Source: Clostridia bacterium (GTDB taxonomy: Bacteria > Bacillota > Clostridia > Oscillospirales > CAG-272). Taken from it: a stretch of DNA of 48,319 nt. The translations under genes were made by a program, and so were the position numbers. Positions 29,186-37,218 of this stretch are shown one piece after another; the stretch's first letter is position 1, and each line of letters starts with the position of its first letter. The notes below the pieces were generated by a model, which worked only from the letters and a program-made list of their open reading frames with translations, was not told the origin of the DNA and searched no databases. Location: assembly GCA_017398595.1 (NCBI GenBank), contig JAFQFR010000052.1, positions 1-48,319 on the forward strand, given 5' to 3'.

Positions 29186-29680
29186 TTATCTGTACTCTGC
29201 GATGATGCCTTCGATGTCCGCCGTGGTCAATCTGCCGTAAACATTGCCGTTGACCGTGAGAACGGGAGCCAGACCGCAGGCGCCGATGCAGCGGGTAGCC
29301 TCCAGCGAGAACTTGCCGTCCGACGACGTTCCGCCGCCCTCGAGACCGAGCACTTCGCCAAGCTTGTTGTACAGATCGCCCGAGCCTTTGACGTAGCATG
29401 CCGTACCGAGACATACTGCGATCGAAACGGCACCCTTGGGGTTCAGCGAGAACTGCGAATAGAATGTTGCGATACCGAAGATCTCCTCGATCGGCTTGCC
29501 GGTCTCGCGCGCGATGATCTGCATTGCCTCAACGGGAAGATAACCGTAGACCTCCTGGGTCTGCTGCAGGATGGGCATCATAGCGCCCTTTGTATCCTTG
29601 TACTTCTCGATGATCTCGAGCAGCTTGGCTTCCTGCTCCTTGGTACCGTGAAATTCGACCGTGGTCAATTTCTTTTTCAT
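29186..29680 (-). CDS. hydC: Hydrogenase NuoE-like [2Fe-2S] subunit
   Basis: A 164-residue NuoE homologue. After a helical N-terminal part (PILQQTQEVYGYLPVEAM, GIATFYSQFSLNPKG) come the four cluster cysteines in CLGTACYVKG and CIGACGLAPV. It transfers electrons between the NuoF-like subunit and the complex. AGGAGG lies about 11 bases before the ATG. It is the first gene of the structural operon and stands behind the promoter at 29793-29829. Confidence 0.94.
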   Translation of the reverse strand: MKKKLTTVEFHGTKEQEAKLLEIIEKYKDTKGAMMPILQQTQEVYGYLPVEAMQIIARETGKPIEEIFGIATFYSQFSLNPKGAVSIAVCLGTACYVKGSGDLYNKLGEVLGLEGGGTSSDGKFSLEATRCIGACGLAPVLTVNGNVYGRLTTADIEGIIAEYR

Positions 29681-29792
29681 AGTCCGAACCTACCTCCTGT
29701 AAATTCTTTAATAATTATATTGCATTTTATTTCACTACAGCAAAAGAACATTTTTCGGAACGGATCTATTCCGAAAGGTCCATAATGAAAAT

Positions 29793-29829
29793 ATTATACT
29801 ATACTTTTCAGTAAAATGCTATAGTTTTT
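29793..29829 (-). promoter_or_regulatory. Promoter of the structural hydrogenase operon with shared upstream element
   Basis: On the minus strand the -10 TATAAT is at 29793-29798. At the -35 position there is no consensus hexamer but the element written on the plus strand as AATGCTATAGTTTTT (29815-29829). The same element, with one change, lies at the same distance from the -10 box at 33186-33222. The -10 region matches too (TGAAAATATTATAC against TGAGAATATTATAC). Confidence 0.7.
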
Positions 29830-29848
29830 TGATATTTTTTCACAAAAA

Positions 29849-30601
29849 TTAAATTTTTGCGGCGTCATTTTTGCGCAGAAAGGCAAAGAACGCATCGCGC
29901 ACAGCCGTCTCGTCTGAGGGATCGGCATCCAGCTCCACGCAGTTCTCCGCTTCGTTTACATCGGTCAGCCGATGCGCATCCGAGTTGACGAGGATCCCGA
30001 GCGGTGCGACCGATGCATATTTTTCGCGATACGCGGCAACATTTTCGCTGTCATTGAACTCAGCAAAAGTAAAGCCGGGCTCGGGCGGAATGTCGCCGAG
30101 GATCTCCATGATACCGTTGGATGGGCGGTCGATATGTGCGGGAAAGGCAAAGCCGCCGTGCTCGCGCACCAGCCGCACGCCCTCATCCAGTGACAGCATG
30201 GTGGATGTGATCAGCAGGATCTCCTCGGTGCCGATCACCTCGTCCTCTTCGTTCATATAAAACTGCCCGCCGAACACCGCCGCATCGTTTTTGAACGGCA
30301 TCATGTAATTTTCGCGCACGACCTGCCAAAACGCCATCGCATCCGACAGTTCGGGGAACAAACAAACGACATGCACCGCCTCGGCGGTCTCCAGCTCCAT
30401 CCCCGCGATCGGCACCACGCCGTAGGCGCGGCAGGCAGCAAAGAACGCGGGCAGATTGCCGCAGGAATTGTGATCGGTGAGCGCCGCGATCGAAAGGCCG
30501 TTCAGCGCCGCCATGCCCGCAGCCGCCGTCGGCGTCATGTCGTCGTCGGCGCAGGGCGACAAACAGGAATGCATATGCAGGTCATAATAAAATTTTGCCA
30601 T
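29849..30601 (-). CDS. PHP domain phosphoesterase-like protein
   Basis: A 250-residue protein with PHP metal-binding motifs: DLHMHSCLSPCADDDM at the start, ALTDHNSCGNLP, an internal FPAHIDRPS and a C-terminal NSDAHRL. PHP proteins hydrolyse phosphoesters using bound metal ions. The start at 30601 follows GGAGGG. It is the last gene of the regulatory operon upstream of hydC. From memory, PHP genes often sit next to such hydrogenase clusters in Clostridia; its substrate is unknown, and nucleic acid or a small signalling phosphoester are both possible. Confidence 0.88.
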   Translation of the reverse strand: MAKFYYDLHMHSCLSPCADDDMTPTAAAGMAALNGLSIAALTDHNSCGNLPAFFAACRAYGVVPIAGMELETAEAVHVVCLFPELSDAMAFWQVVRENYMMPFKNDAAVFGGQFYMNEEDEVIGTEEILLITSTMLSLDEGVRLVREHGGFAFPAHIDRPSNGIMEILGDIPPEPGFTFAEFNDSENVAAYREKYASVAPLGILVNSDAHRLTDVNEAENCVELDADPSDETAVRDAFFAFLRKNDAAKI

Positions 30602-30625
30602 GATGCATCCCTCCTGTTTGATAGA

Positions 30626-30952
30626 TCAAATCGATCGTGCGATCTCGACGCACAAAGTATAGGCGCTTTTATCGGACGCCAGCAGGTTGATTCCCTGCTC
30701 CGCTGCCCGCGCGATCACATCCTCGCCAACCTCGGCGCCTTCGGCGACGATCACGGCGGCAACGTCGCGCAGCATTGCCACGGCAACGATATTGACATTG
30801 GACATGATCGTTACCCACGCGGCATCCGCAGGGGCGCGCCCCATGACCCAGCTGAGCAGATCGCCCGCGTAACCGGTCACAACTTCTCTGTCCGGCTCAG
30901 GCAGGCAAAGCTCCCTGAGTCCAAGCTTCTCTTTTAATTCTTGTACAGTCAC
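30626..30952 (-). CDS. DRTGG domain protein (second copy)
   Basis: A 108-residue protein resembling DRTGG domains, which occur alone or beside phosphotransacetylase and CBS domains. Visible features are the Rossmann-like AAVIVAEGAEVGEDVIARA and NLLASDKSAYTL. It starts with GTG at 30952, overlapping the stop of the sensory hydrogenase gene by GTGA, with AGGAG upstream. A second DRTGG protein opens the same operon at 33137. The domain probably binds a small ligand or nucleotide (inference). Confidence 0.8.
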   Translation of the reverse strand: MTVQELKEKLGLRELCLPEPDREVVTGYAGDLLSWVMGRAPADAAWVTIMSNVNIVAVAMLRDVAAVIVAEGAEVGEDVIARAAEQGINLLASDKSAYTLCVEIARSI

Positions 30953-32295
30953 TCTTTTGTCTCCTTGTCTGCCGCAGGCGGTGCATATGTCTCGTGTACG
31001 ATCTTGCCGAGGTGGTCATAGATCGCGTGGATCTGTCGGCGCATCTCGATGATACAGTCATCCTCGCTTGCCTCACCGCGCACAATGTCCTCGGCGAGCG
31101 CATTGCAGGTCGGCGCACCGCAGGAGCCGCAGTCTATCTGCGAAAAGCACTTGGAAATGGTCTGTATCTTCTGCATCTTGCGCATCGCTTCGCCGCGATC
31201 GGCATCCAGCTGCATGACGGGCGAGTATGCGACCTTGGCATCCCACAGCATACGTTCTTCGGCTTCCCGATCCTTTGCGGCAAGTCGGCTCTTTGCCACG
31301 GGCAGATAGCGCCGCAGGTTTTGCAGGCGCGCCTTGGCAATATAGGGATTCTCCACATTCAGCGCACCGCCGACGCAGCCGCCGTTGCAGGCGTTGAGTT
31401 CAATAAATTCCAGTCCTGCGAAATTTTCTTTTTCGATCTCGTCCAGTACCTTGATGACGTTTTCGATACCGTCTGCCGCAAGGTACTTGTCATTGAGCAG
31501 TGCCGAGCTTTCGCCGCCCGTACCTGCCCAGCTCACGCCGATCAGTCCCGTTTCCGAAGACAGCTCGGGGCACTCGATCCCTTTCATCGCGCCGACCAGT
31601 TTAAAATACACATCGCGGATCGCCAAAACGCCGTCGATCTTGCTCTCGGCGGTGCCCAGCGGGTTGCGCACATAGCTGACCTTAGCGGGACAAGGCGAGA
31701 TAAAGAGCGCGCAGATGTCCTCCTCCCGCAGTTCGGGATGCTTGCGCATTGCTTCTTCTTTTGCCATGCGGGCGGCAAGCTCCACAGGCGGCAGAACGGG
31801 CAGCACATTGTCGAGCAGATAGGGGAACCGCACGCTGATGAGGCGCACAACGACGGGGCAAGCCGAACTGATCACAGGCTTCGGCACGTCCTCGCGCTGC
31901 AAATACTGTCGGGTATACTCCGACACAAGCTCGGCAGCGCGCGCCACCTCAAACACATCGTCAAACCCACATTTGAGCAATCCCGAAACGACATAATCGA
32001 GGTCGTCCAGATTGTCAAACTGCCCGTACAGTGCAGGTGCGGGCAGTGCGATCTTCCATTTGTAGTCTTTGAAGTCCTCAAGCCGATCGTACAATGCCTT
32101 TTTCGCCTGGTGCGGACAAATGCGGATGCATTCGCCGCAGTCGATACAGCGCTCATTGCGGATGACCGCATGCCCGTTGCGGATGCGGATCGCCTCGGTC
32201 GGACAGCGCTTTAAGCAATGCGTACAGCCCTTACATTTATTCAGATCCAGTGAAACCGAATGGTTATACGCCGATTGGTTATGCTTATCTCCCAT
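30949..32295 (-). CDS. Sensory-type [FeFe] hydrogenase with C-terminal [4Fe-4S] domain
   Basis: A 448-residue protein. Two N-terminal [4Fe-4S] motifs (CKGCTHCLKRCP and CIDCGECIRIC, residues 21-61), then the hydrogenase large-subunit core. Loop L1 reads ISSACPVV: the proton-relay Cys of catalytic enzymes is Ala145, followed by C146. L2 is SPCPAK (C202). L3 is NACNGGCVGG (C303, C307) without the usual GGGQP. A C-terminal C-x2-C-x4-C-x16-C domain (389-414) follows, as in FeS-domain proteins. The Cys-to-Ala change is known from HydS-type sensors, so slow H2 sensing rather than turnover is inferred. There is no PAS domain, unlike classical HydS. Its start codon has no adjacent ribosome binding site; see the hairpin at 32306-32328. 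Confidence 0.88.
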   Translation of the reverse strand: MGDKHNQSAYNHSVSLDLNKCKGCTHCLKRCPTEAIRIRNGHAVIRNERCIDCGECIRICPHQAKKALYDRLEDFKDYKWKIALPAPALYGQFDNLDDLDYVVSGLLKCGFDDVFEVARAAELVSEYTRQYLQREDVPKPVISSACPVVVRLISVRFPYLLDNVLPVLPPVELAARMAKEEAMRKHPELREEDICALFISPCPAKVSYVRNPLGTAESKIDGVLAIRDVYFKLVGAMKGIECPELSSETGLIGVSWAGTGGESSALLNDKYLAADGIENVIKVLDEIEKENFAGLEFIELNACNGGCVGGALNVENPYIAKARLQNLRRYLPVAKSRLAAKDREAEERMLWDAKVAYSPVMQLDADRGEAMRKMQKIQTISKCFSQIDCGSCGAPTCNALAEDIVRGEASEDDCIIEMRRQIHAIYDHLGKIVHETYAPPAADKETKE

Positions 32296-32305
32296 TTTAC
32301 AGACT

Positions 32306-32328
32306 GCGTGCCAAGGGCACGCTCTCCT
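32306..32328 (-). promoter_or_regulatory. Hairpin between Shine-Dalgarno site and start codon of the sensory hydrogenase
   Basis: On the minus strand AGGAG (32324-32328) is followed by the perfect hairpin GCGTGCC-CTT-GGCACGC (32306-32322) and then 10 bases before the ATG at 32295. The linear spacing of 28 bases is too long for initiation. Folding the hairpin would bring the site to about 11 bases. There is no better start codon in frame. Confidence 0.55.
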
Positions 32329-32329
32329 T

Positions 32330-32752
32330 TCAGGTGTTCACGCGCATGGTGATCGTGGTTCCCTCGCCGACCACGGTGTCGATCTGCATATCATCGGTAT
32401 AGCGCTTCATGTTGGGCAGTCCCATGCCCGCGCCGAAGCCGAGCGAACGGATGTTATCGGGGGCGGTGGAATATCCCGCCTGCATGGCAAGCTCCACATC
32501 GGGAATGCCGGGGCCCTTATCTGCCAAAATGATCTCAATATAATCGGGATAGACAATAATGTCGGCAGTGCCGCCGTCAGCATGAATGACCATGTTGATC
32601 TCGCCCTCGTACATGGCGATCGAGACGCGGCGGATGGTCTCGGGGTCAAACCCGAGCTGGCGCAGTGCTTTTTTCGCCTGCACCGATGCATTGCCCGCCG
32701 AGGTAAAATCACCGCCGGAAACAATGTAATGAAATTTCAGAGGTACACTCAT
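32330..32752 (-). CDS. RsbW-like anti-sigma factor / HATPase protein
   Basis: A 140-residue GHKL ATPase resembling serine-protein kinases RsbW/SpoIIAB. The N-box contains MYEGEINMVIHA, the G1 box is DKGPGIPD, and the G2 region is GFGAGMGLPNMKRYTDDM. No sigma factor or anti-anti-sigma gene lies nearby. It sits between the DRTGG gene and the sensory hydrogenase gene, which suggests that it relays the redox or H2 signal (inference). AAGGA lies 12 bases upstream of the ATG. Confidence 0.88.
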   Translation of the reverse strand: MSVPLKFHYIVSGGDFTSAGNASVQAKKALRQLGFDPETIRRVSIAMYEGEINMVIHADGGTADIIVYPDYIEIILADKGPGIPDVELAMQAGYSTAPDNIRSLGFGAGMGLPNMKRYTDDMQIDTVVGEGTTITMRVNT

Positions 32753-32780
32753 ATTTTTATACCATCCTTATGTAAAACGC

Positions 32781-33137
32781 TCACGCATTTTCAACGCTGC
32801 CGCCGACCAGTCCCTTGGCATACAGCTTGCCGCAGGCAGGATACATGCGCTCCTCGGTCGCCAGTACCGCAATGCCGCTGTCCCTGGCAAGCGCGATCAC
32901 ATCCTCGCCGGGACGTTTGCCGCGCACAAACACGATGCAGCGCATGTCCATCATTTCCGCGGTACGCACCACCTGCAGATTGACAAGTCCCGTCAAAAGT
33001 ACTGCCTGATCCTTTACAAAAGCGAGCACGTCGCTCATCATATCACTGCCGCACGCCGAATGCACTTCGTTATCCAGCAGTTCCTCTCCGCAGAGCACCT
33101 CCGCGTTCAATAGTTCAACGATTTCCGAAATCTTCAT
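32781..33137 (-). CDS. DRTGG domain protein (first gene of the sensory operon)
   Basis: A 118-residue DRTGG-like protein: MKISEIVELLNAEVLCGEEL, HSACGSDMMSDVLAFVKDQAV, then CIVFVRGKRPGEDVIALA. It resembles the protein at 30626-30952 over its length. The start at 33137 is chosen because MKISEIVELL begins the family domain and AAGGA lies upstream, although the frame stays open further upstream. It opens the operon under the promoter at 33186-33222. Ligand unknown. Confidence 0.82.
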   Translation of the reverse strand: MKISEIVELLNAEVLCGEELLDNEVHSACGSDMMSDVLAFVKDQAVLLTGLVNLQVVRTAEMMDMRCIVFVRGKRPGEDVIALARDSGIAVLATEERMYPACGKLYAKGLVGGSVENA

Positions 33138-33185
33138 AGGAGCAATTCCTTTCCTGCGGACGCTTTGCGCGCCCTCCTTGAGAAT

Positions 33186-33222
33186 ATTATACAAGAAACA
33201 ATAAAAGAATGCCATAGTTTTT
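33186..33222 (-). promoter_or_regulatory. Promoter of the sensory hydrogenase operon with shared upstream element
   Basis: On the minus strand TATAAT is at 33186-33191. The element AATGCCATAGTTTTT (plus-strand writing, 33208-33222) sits 16 bp from it, exactly as at 29793-29829. The -35 hexamer position reads TGGCAT, far from consensus, which suggests an activator or alternative sigma factor. Confidence 0.7.
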
Positions 33223-33317
33223 AGCGAAAAAGATACTATCGAATTGAAATGCAACCAATCATTGCTCGACTTTGCGGTATTTCTTTAGTATAATAGATGC
33301 AGAAAGGTGCTGATAGA

Positions 33318-34025
33318 ATGTTTGACACAAGAAAATTCGGCGGATATTTATCCCGACTGCGCAAAAACGCCGACATGACACAATCCGAGCTTGCCGACAA
33401 GCTGAATCTGACCAGACAGGCGATCTCCCGTTACGAACTCGGCGACAGCTTTCCCGATGTTTCCATCTTGGTATTGATCGCGGATGTTTTCCATGTCACT
33501 TTGGACGAACTGATCAGCTCCGGCGATCCCACAAAAGGCGAATCAAAAATTCTCGAAAATGTCGCACGCGGCAACACCGAAGTGATCGCCGACAATGTTG
33601 CCGACATTATGAATCTTGCACCGCTGCTCAAGCCCAATGTGCTCGCAAAGCTAACCGACGGATTTTCCGCGAGGGGCATCGACATTTCGAGCATTGTGGA
33701 GCTTGCCGAATATTTAAATGATGCAAGCGTGATCCGCCTGCTGGAAAACGCCACCTTTGAGACCGTCAGTGACGAGCTTCTCGAGAAGCTCGTTCCCCTT
33801 TTGGATACACAGTCCAAAAATGCAATCTTTGCAAAAATTCTGGACGGCGGCATGGACTGGCATTTTATCCAAACGCTGTTTCCCTATGCGGAATATATGT
33901 GCAACCAGATCGAAGCGGCAGTCATCGAGGGGGCGCTCCCGTATGAAGCGCTGCACCTGATGCGGCAGGCGCGGCACGAAAAGTGGATAAAAGAACAAAG
34001 CAGACAAAAAATGCCTACGGTTTGA
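33318..34025 (+). CDS. XRE family transcriptional regulator
   Basis: A 235-residue regulator. The N-terminal helix-turn-helix is MTQSELADKLNLTRQAISRYELGDSFPD (residues about 20-47), followed by a helical C-terminal part of about 165 residues without a known effector domain. The start at 33318 follows AAAGGTG by 8 bases. A TATAAT lies at 33289-33294. It is divergent from the sensory hydrogenase operon, and the intergenic region holds one copy of the shared promoter element, so it is a candidate regulator of both hydrogenase operons (inference). Confidence 0.88.
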   Translation: MFDTRKFGGYLSRLRKNADMTQSELADKLNLTRQAISRYELGDSFPDVSILVLIADVFHVTLDELISSGDPTKGESKILENVARGNTEVIADNVADIMNLAPLLKPNVLAKLTDGFSARGIDISSIVELAEYLNDASVIRLLENATFETVSDELLEKLVPLLDTQSKNAIFAKILDGGMDWHFIQTLFPYAEYMCNQIEAAVIEGALPYEALHLMRQARHEKWIKEQSRQKMPTV

Positions 34026-34042
34026 ACCGTAGGCATTTTTTT
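34006..34042. terminator. Bidirectional terminator between the XRE gene and mrp
   Basis: A 17-bp stem, AAAAAATGCCTACGGTT paired with AACCGTAGGCATTTTTT around a 2-base loop. It includes the stop codon of the XRE gene and abuts the mrp stop; T-runs lie on both strands. Confidence 0.85.
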
Positions 34043-34883
34043 AACTAAAAATCTCTTCGATCTTGTCCGCTGCCGCTGCAAGGTAGCTGTCCTCGCAGAG
34101 TTCGAGTGCGCCCTTGTCGCAGAGAGCGGCAAGACGGTTGTCAAACGGCAGTTTACCGAGAACATCGTAGCCGAACTCGGCTGCGGTCTCGTCGATATGG
34201 CTCTTGCCGAACACTTCGATATGCTTGCCGCAGTCGGGGCATACGGCATAGCTCATGTTCTCGACCAAGCCGAGCACGCGAACATTCATCATGTTTGCCA
34301 TGTTGGCAGCCTTCTTTACGATCATCGAAACTAGCTCTTGGGGCGAGCTTACGATCACGATGCCGTCTACGGGCAGGCTCTGGAACACGGTCAGCGGTAC
34401 GTCGCCCGTTCCGGGAGGCATATCGACGAACATGTAGTCTACCTCGTTCCAGATAACGTCGGTCCAGAACTGCTTGACCGTACCTGCGATAACGGGGCCG
34501 CGCCATACAACAGGCGTGGTCTCCTCGGGCAGGAGCAGGTTTACAGACATGACCTCGATACCGGTCGTGGTCTTGACGGGGAAAATACCGTCCTCGCTCG
34601 CCTCAGCCTGCTTATGCAGACCGAAGATCTGCGGAATGGAGGGACCGGTGATGTCCGCGTCGAGCACAGCGATCTTGTAACCGCGGCGGCTCATCTCAAC
34701 AGCGAGCAGCGAGGTGACGAGCGACTTGCCGACGCCGCCCTTACCGCTGACAACGCCGATCACTTTTTTGATGTTGCTGAGCTTGTTCATCGGCTCAAGC
34801 AAAGACTTTGGCGCCGACTTTTTAGAGGGGCAATCCGCACCGCAAGTGGAACAGTCATGGGTGCAGTTTTCATTTTCTGCCAT
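34041..34883 (-). CDS. mrp: Mrp/NBP35-type ATP-binding protein
   Basis: A 280-residue P-loop ATPase of the Mrp/ApbC group that carries and delivers Fe-S clusters. The deviant Walker A is SGKGGVGKS (around residue 46), with later DMPPGTGDVPLTVFQ and a C-terminal CPDCG pair for the bridging cluster. A cysteine-rich N-terminus (CTHDCSTCGADC) is typical of the Clostridia form. It is the last gene of the ruvC operon, 27 bases after clpE. Fe-S delivery would suit a cell rich in hydrogenase clusters. Confidence 0.93.
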   Translation of the reverse strand: MAENENCTHDCSTCGADCPSKKSAPKSLLEPMNKLSNIKKVIGVVSGKGGVGKSLVTSLLAVEMSRRGYKIAVLDADITGPSIPQIFGLHKQAEASEDGIFPVKTTTGIEVMSVNLLLPEETTPVVWRGPVIAGTVKQFWTDVIWNEVDYMFVDMPPGTGDVPLTVFQSLPVDGIVIVSSPQELVSMIVKKAANMANMMNVRVLGLVENMSYAVCPDCGKHIEVFGKSHIDETAAEFGYDVLGKLPFDNRLAALCDKGALELCEDSYLAAAADKIEEIFS

Positions 34884-34910
34884 TTTGCATTCTCCTTTTA
34901 TCTATATCAA

Positions 34911-37199
34911 TTATTGGCAATCAATTTTCAGCGACTCGCCGTCCGAGTCGATCACAGCGGAAGTCACCTTTGTATTATAGCTTGCAATGATCTTTTCTGC
35001 AAGGGCATCTTCCACATTTGTTTGGATATAACGGCGCATATTGCGCGCACCGAACTTGACCGAGTAGGAATGCTCGGCAATATACGCTGCCGCCGCATCG
35101 GTGTAGGTGAGCGTAATACCCTTTGCCGCGAGCGCCTCGGCAAGCTGCGAAAGCATCAGCTTTGCGATCTTCGCAAAATCGTCCTTGTCGAGCGAACGGA
35201 AGGTGATGACCTCGTCCACACGGTTCAAGAATTCGGGGCGCAGGAAGGAAAGCAGTGCCTTCTCGGTCTTTTCGTTTGCCTGTGCGTCGCTCTGCGTCAA
35301 AAAGCCGGAAATGGACGAAGAAACATCCGAACCCGCGTTGGTCGTCATGACGATCAGCGTGTTCTCAAAGTTGACTTCCTTGCCGTGTGCATCGGTGATT
35401 CTGCCGTCGTCGAGCACCTGCAAGAGAATATTGAGCACATCGGGATGCGCCTTTTCGATCTCGTCAAAGAGCACGACGCTGTAAGGACGGCGACGGATCT
35501 TTTCGGTGAGCTGTCCCGCCTCATCATAGCCGACGTAGCCGGGAGGTGCGCCGATCAGTTTGGAAACGCTGTGCTTTTCCATAAACTCGGACATATCCAG
35601 ACGGATCAGCGTTTCGGGCGAGGAGAAAAGGTCGTTTGCCAGCGTTTTGACAAGTTCGGTCTTGCCCACGCCGGTCGGACCTGCGAAGATAAAGGATACC
35701 GGCTTACGCTTGTACGCAACGCCCGCGCGGTTGCGCTTGATGGCTCTTGCCACTGCATCCACCGCCGCGTCCTGTCCGATGATCTTTTCTTTCATGCGGT
35801 CACTGAGGCGGTCAATGCGGTAAAACTCGTTTTCGGTGATCTGCGTTGCTGGAACGCCCGTCCAGATCTCGATCACGCGCGCGAGATCCTCGGCGGTAAG
35901 CTCGACCGCCGCGCAAGCGGGCTCGATCTCTTTGAGCCGCTCGGTGATGCGTGCTTCGCGCACACGCGCATCGGCGAGCTGCTTGTACTTCTCCTGCATG
36001 TCGTCCAGCTCTTGCTCGGGTGCGTTCTCTACTGCGGCGCGCTCCTTCTGCACAGCCGTCAGCTCCTCTTCGAGCGACATGCGCTCGCCGAGTTCACTGC
36101 TCGAAAGCGCGCGGTAGGACGCCGCCTCGTCGAGAAGGTCGATCGCCTTATCGGGCAGGTAACGGTCGGTGATGTACCGCTCGGAGAGCGTCACCGCCAG
36201 CGAAAGGATATTTTCGGGGATGCGGATGTTGTGATATTCCTCGTAGTAATGCTTGATGCCCTCGAGCATCTTGATGCTGTCGGCGACCGACGGCTCGTTG
36301 ACCATGACAGGCTGGAAACGGCGCTCCAGTGCCGAATCCTTCTCAATGTACTTGCGGTACTCGTTGAGCGTGGTCGCACCGATCACGCGGATCTCACCGC
36401 GCGACAGGGCGGGTTTCAGGATATTGGCGGCGTTCATGCTGCCCTCGGCATCGCCCGCGCCGACGATATTATGCACCTCGTCGATCACAAGGATGATATT
36501 CCCTGCTTCCTTGACCTCGCGGATGAGACCGAGGATGCGGGACTCAAACTGTCCGCGGAACTGCGTTCCCGCAACAAGCGCCGTGAGATCCATGAGATAG
36601 ATCTCGCAGTTTTTGAGCTTGTAGGGGACATCGCCGAGCGCAATTTTCTGCGCCAGTGCCTCGGCGATAGCAGTCTTACCCACGCCGGGCTCACCGATCA
36701 GACAGGGATTGTTCTTCTGTCTGCGGCAGAGGATCTGTATCACGCGCGCAAGCTCGCGCTCGCGTCCGACGATGCGATCCAGTTTGCCGTCGCGCGCCTT
36801 GGCGGTGACGTTCTGACAATACGCATCGAGAAATTTCCGTTTTTGATTTTTGGGCTGCTCCCGACGATCCTTCGCACCGTTTTGCTTGGTTCCCTCACCG
36901 CCGAGCCCGCTGTCGCGGAGCACCTTGTTAAAGTCAATGGCAGGCGCGCCGCCGTCCACCGACGGCTCCTCGCCGTCTTCGGCAGGGATCATTCCCTGCA
37001 TAAATTCCTCGGCATCCTCGGTCATCTGGTCGAATTCCTCGCCCGAAATGCCCATCTTCTTCAAAATATCGTCGATCGGCTTGATGCCGAGCTCCTTGGC
37101 ACATTTCAGGCAGATGCCCTCATTTTTGGACTCGCCGTTTTCGAGTCTTGTAATAAACACCACAGCCATACGCTTGTGGCATCTTGCACACATTTCCAT
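34911..37199 (-). CDS. ClpE-like ATP-dependent protease ATPase subunit
   Basis: A 762-residue Hsp100. A zinc-finger-like N-terminus (C-A-R-C near residue 4, C-L-K-C near 28), as in ClpE and McsA, replaces the Clp-N repeats. Two AAA+ domains follow: Walker [14 protein letters not shown] with Walker [10 protein letters not shown], and [13 protein letters not shown] with [14 protein letters not shown]; a coiled-coil middle region lies between. A SISGFL stretch in the second domain sits where ClpP-docking loops (x-G-F) occur, though it is not the classical tripeptide. It would unfold proteins for ClpP. No CtsR or McsB gene is next to it. Confidence 0.92.
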   Translation of the reverse strand: MEMCARCHKRMAVVFITRLENGESKNEGICLKCAKELGIKPIDDILKKMGISGEEFDQMTEDAEEFMQGMIPAEDGEEPSVDGGAPAIDFNKVLRDSGLGGEGTKQNGAKDRREQPKNQKRKFLDAYCQNVTAKARDGKLDRIVGRERELARVIQILCRRQKNNPCLIGEPGVGKTAIAEALAQKIALGDVPYKLKNCEIYLMDLTALVAGTQFRGQFESRILGLIREVKEAGNIILVIDEVHNIVGAGDAEGSMNAANILKPALSRGEIRVIGATTLNEYRKYIEKDSALERRFQPVMVNEPSVADSIKMLEGIKHYYEEYHNIRIPENILSLAVTLSERYITDRYLPDKAIDLLDEAASYRALSSSELGERMSLEEELTAVQKERAAVENAPEQELDDMQEKYKQLADARVREARITERLKEIEPACAAVELTAEDLARVIEIWTGVPATQITENEFYRIDRLSDRMKEKIIGQDAAVDAVARAIKRNRAGVAYKRKPVSFIFAGPTGVGKTELVKTLANDLFSSPETLIRLDMSEFMEKHSVSKLIGAPPGYVGYDEAGQLTEKIRRRPYSVVLFDEIEKAHPDVLNILLQVLDDGRITDAHGKEVNFENTLIVMTTNAGSDVSSSISGFLTQSDAQANEKTEKALLSFLRPEFLNRVDEVITFRSLDKDDFAKIAKLMLSQLAEALAAKGITLTYTDAAAAYIAEHSYSVKFGARNMRRYIQTNVEDALAEKIIASYNTKVTSAVIDSDGESLKIDCQ

Positions 37200-37218
37200 T
37201 TCGGTTTCCTTTCCGGGA

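Noticed and set aside
29786..29829. Rex operator controlling the hydrogenase operon
   Set aside because: I looked for TTGTGAA/TTAACAA-type palindromes and found no convincing match in either promoter region.
33186..33222. Sigma-54 type promoter, suggested by TGGCAT upstream of the sensory operon
   Set aside because: The -12 TTGC part is missing at the right spacing, and the second copy reads TAGCAT. A TATAAT -10 box is present in both.
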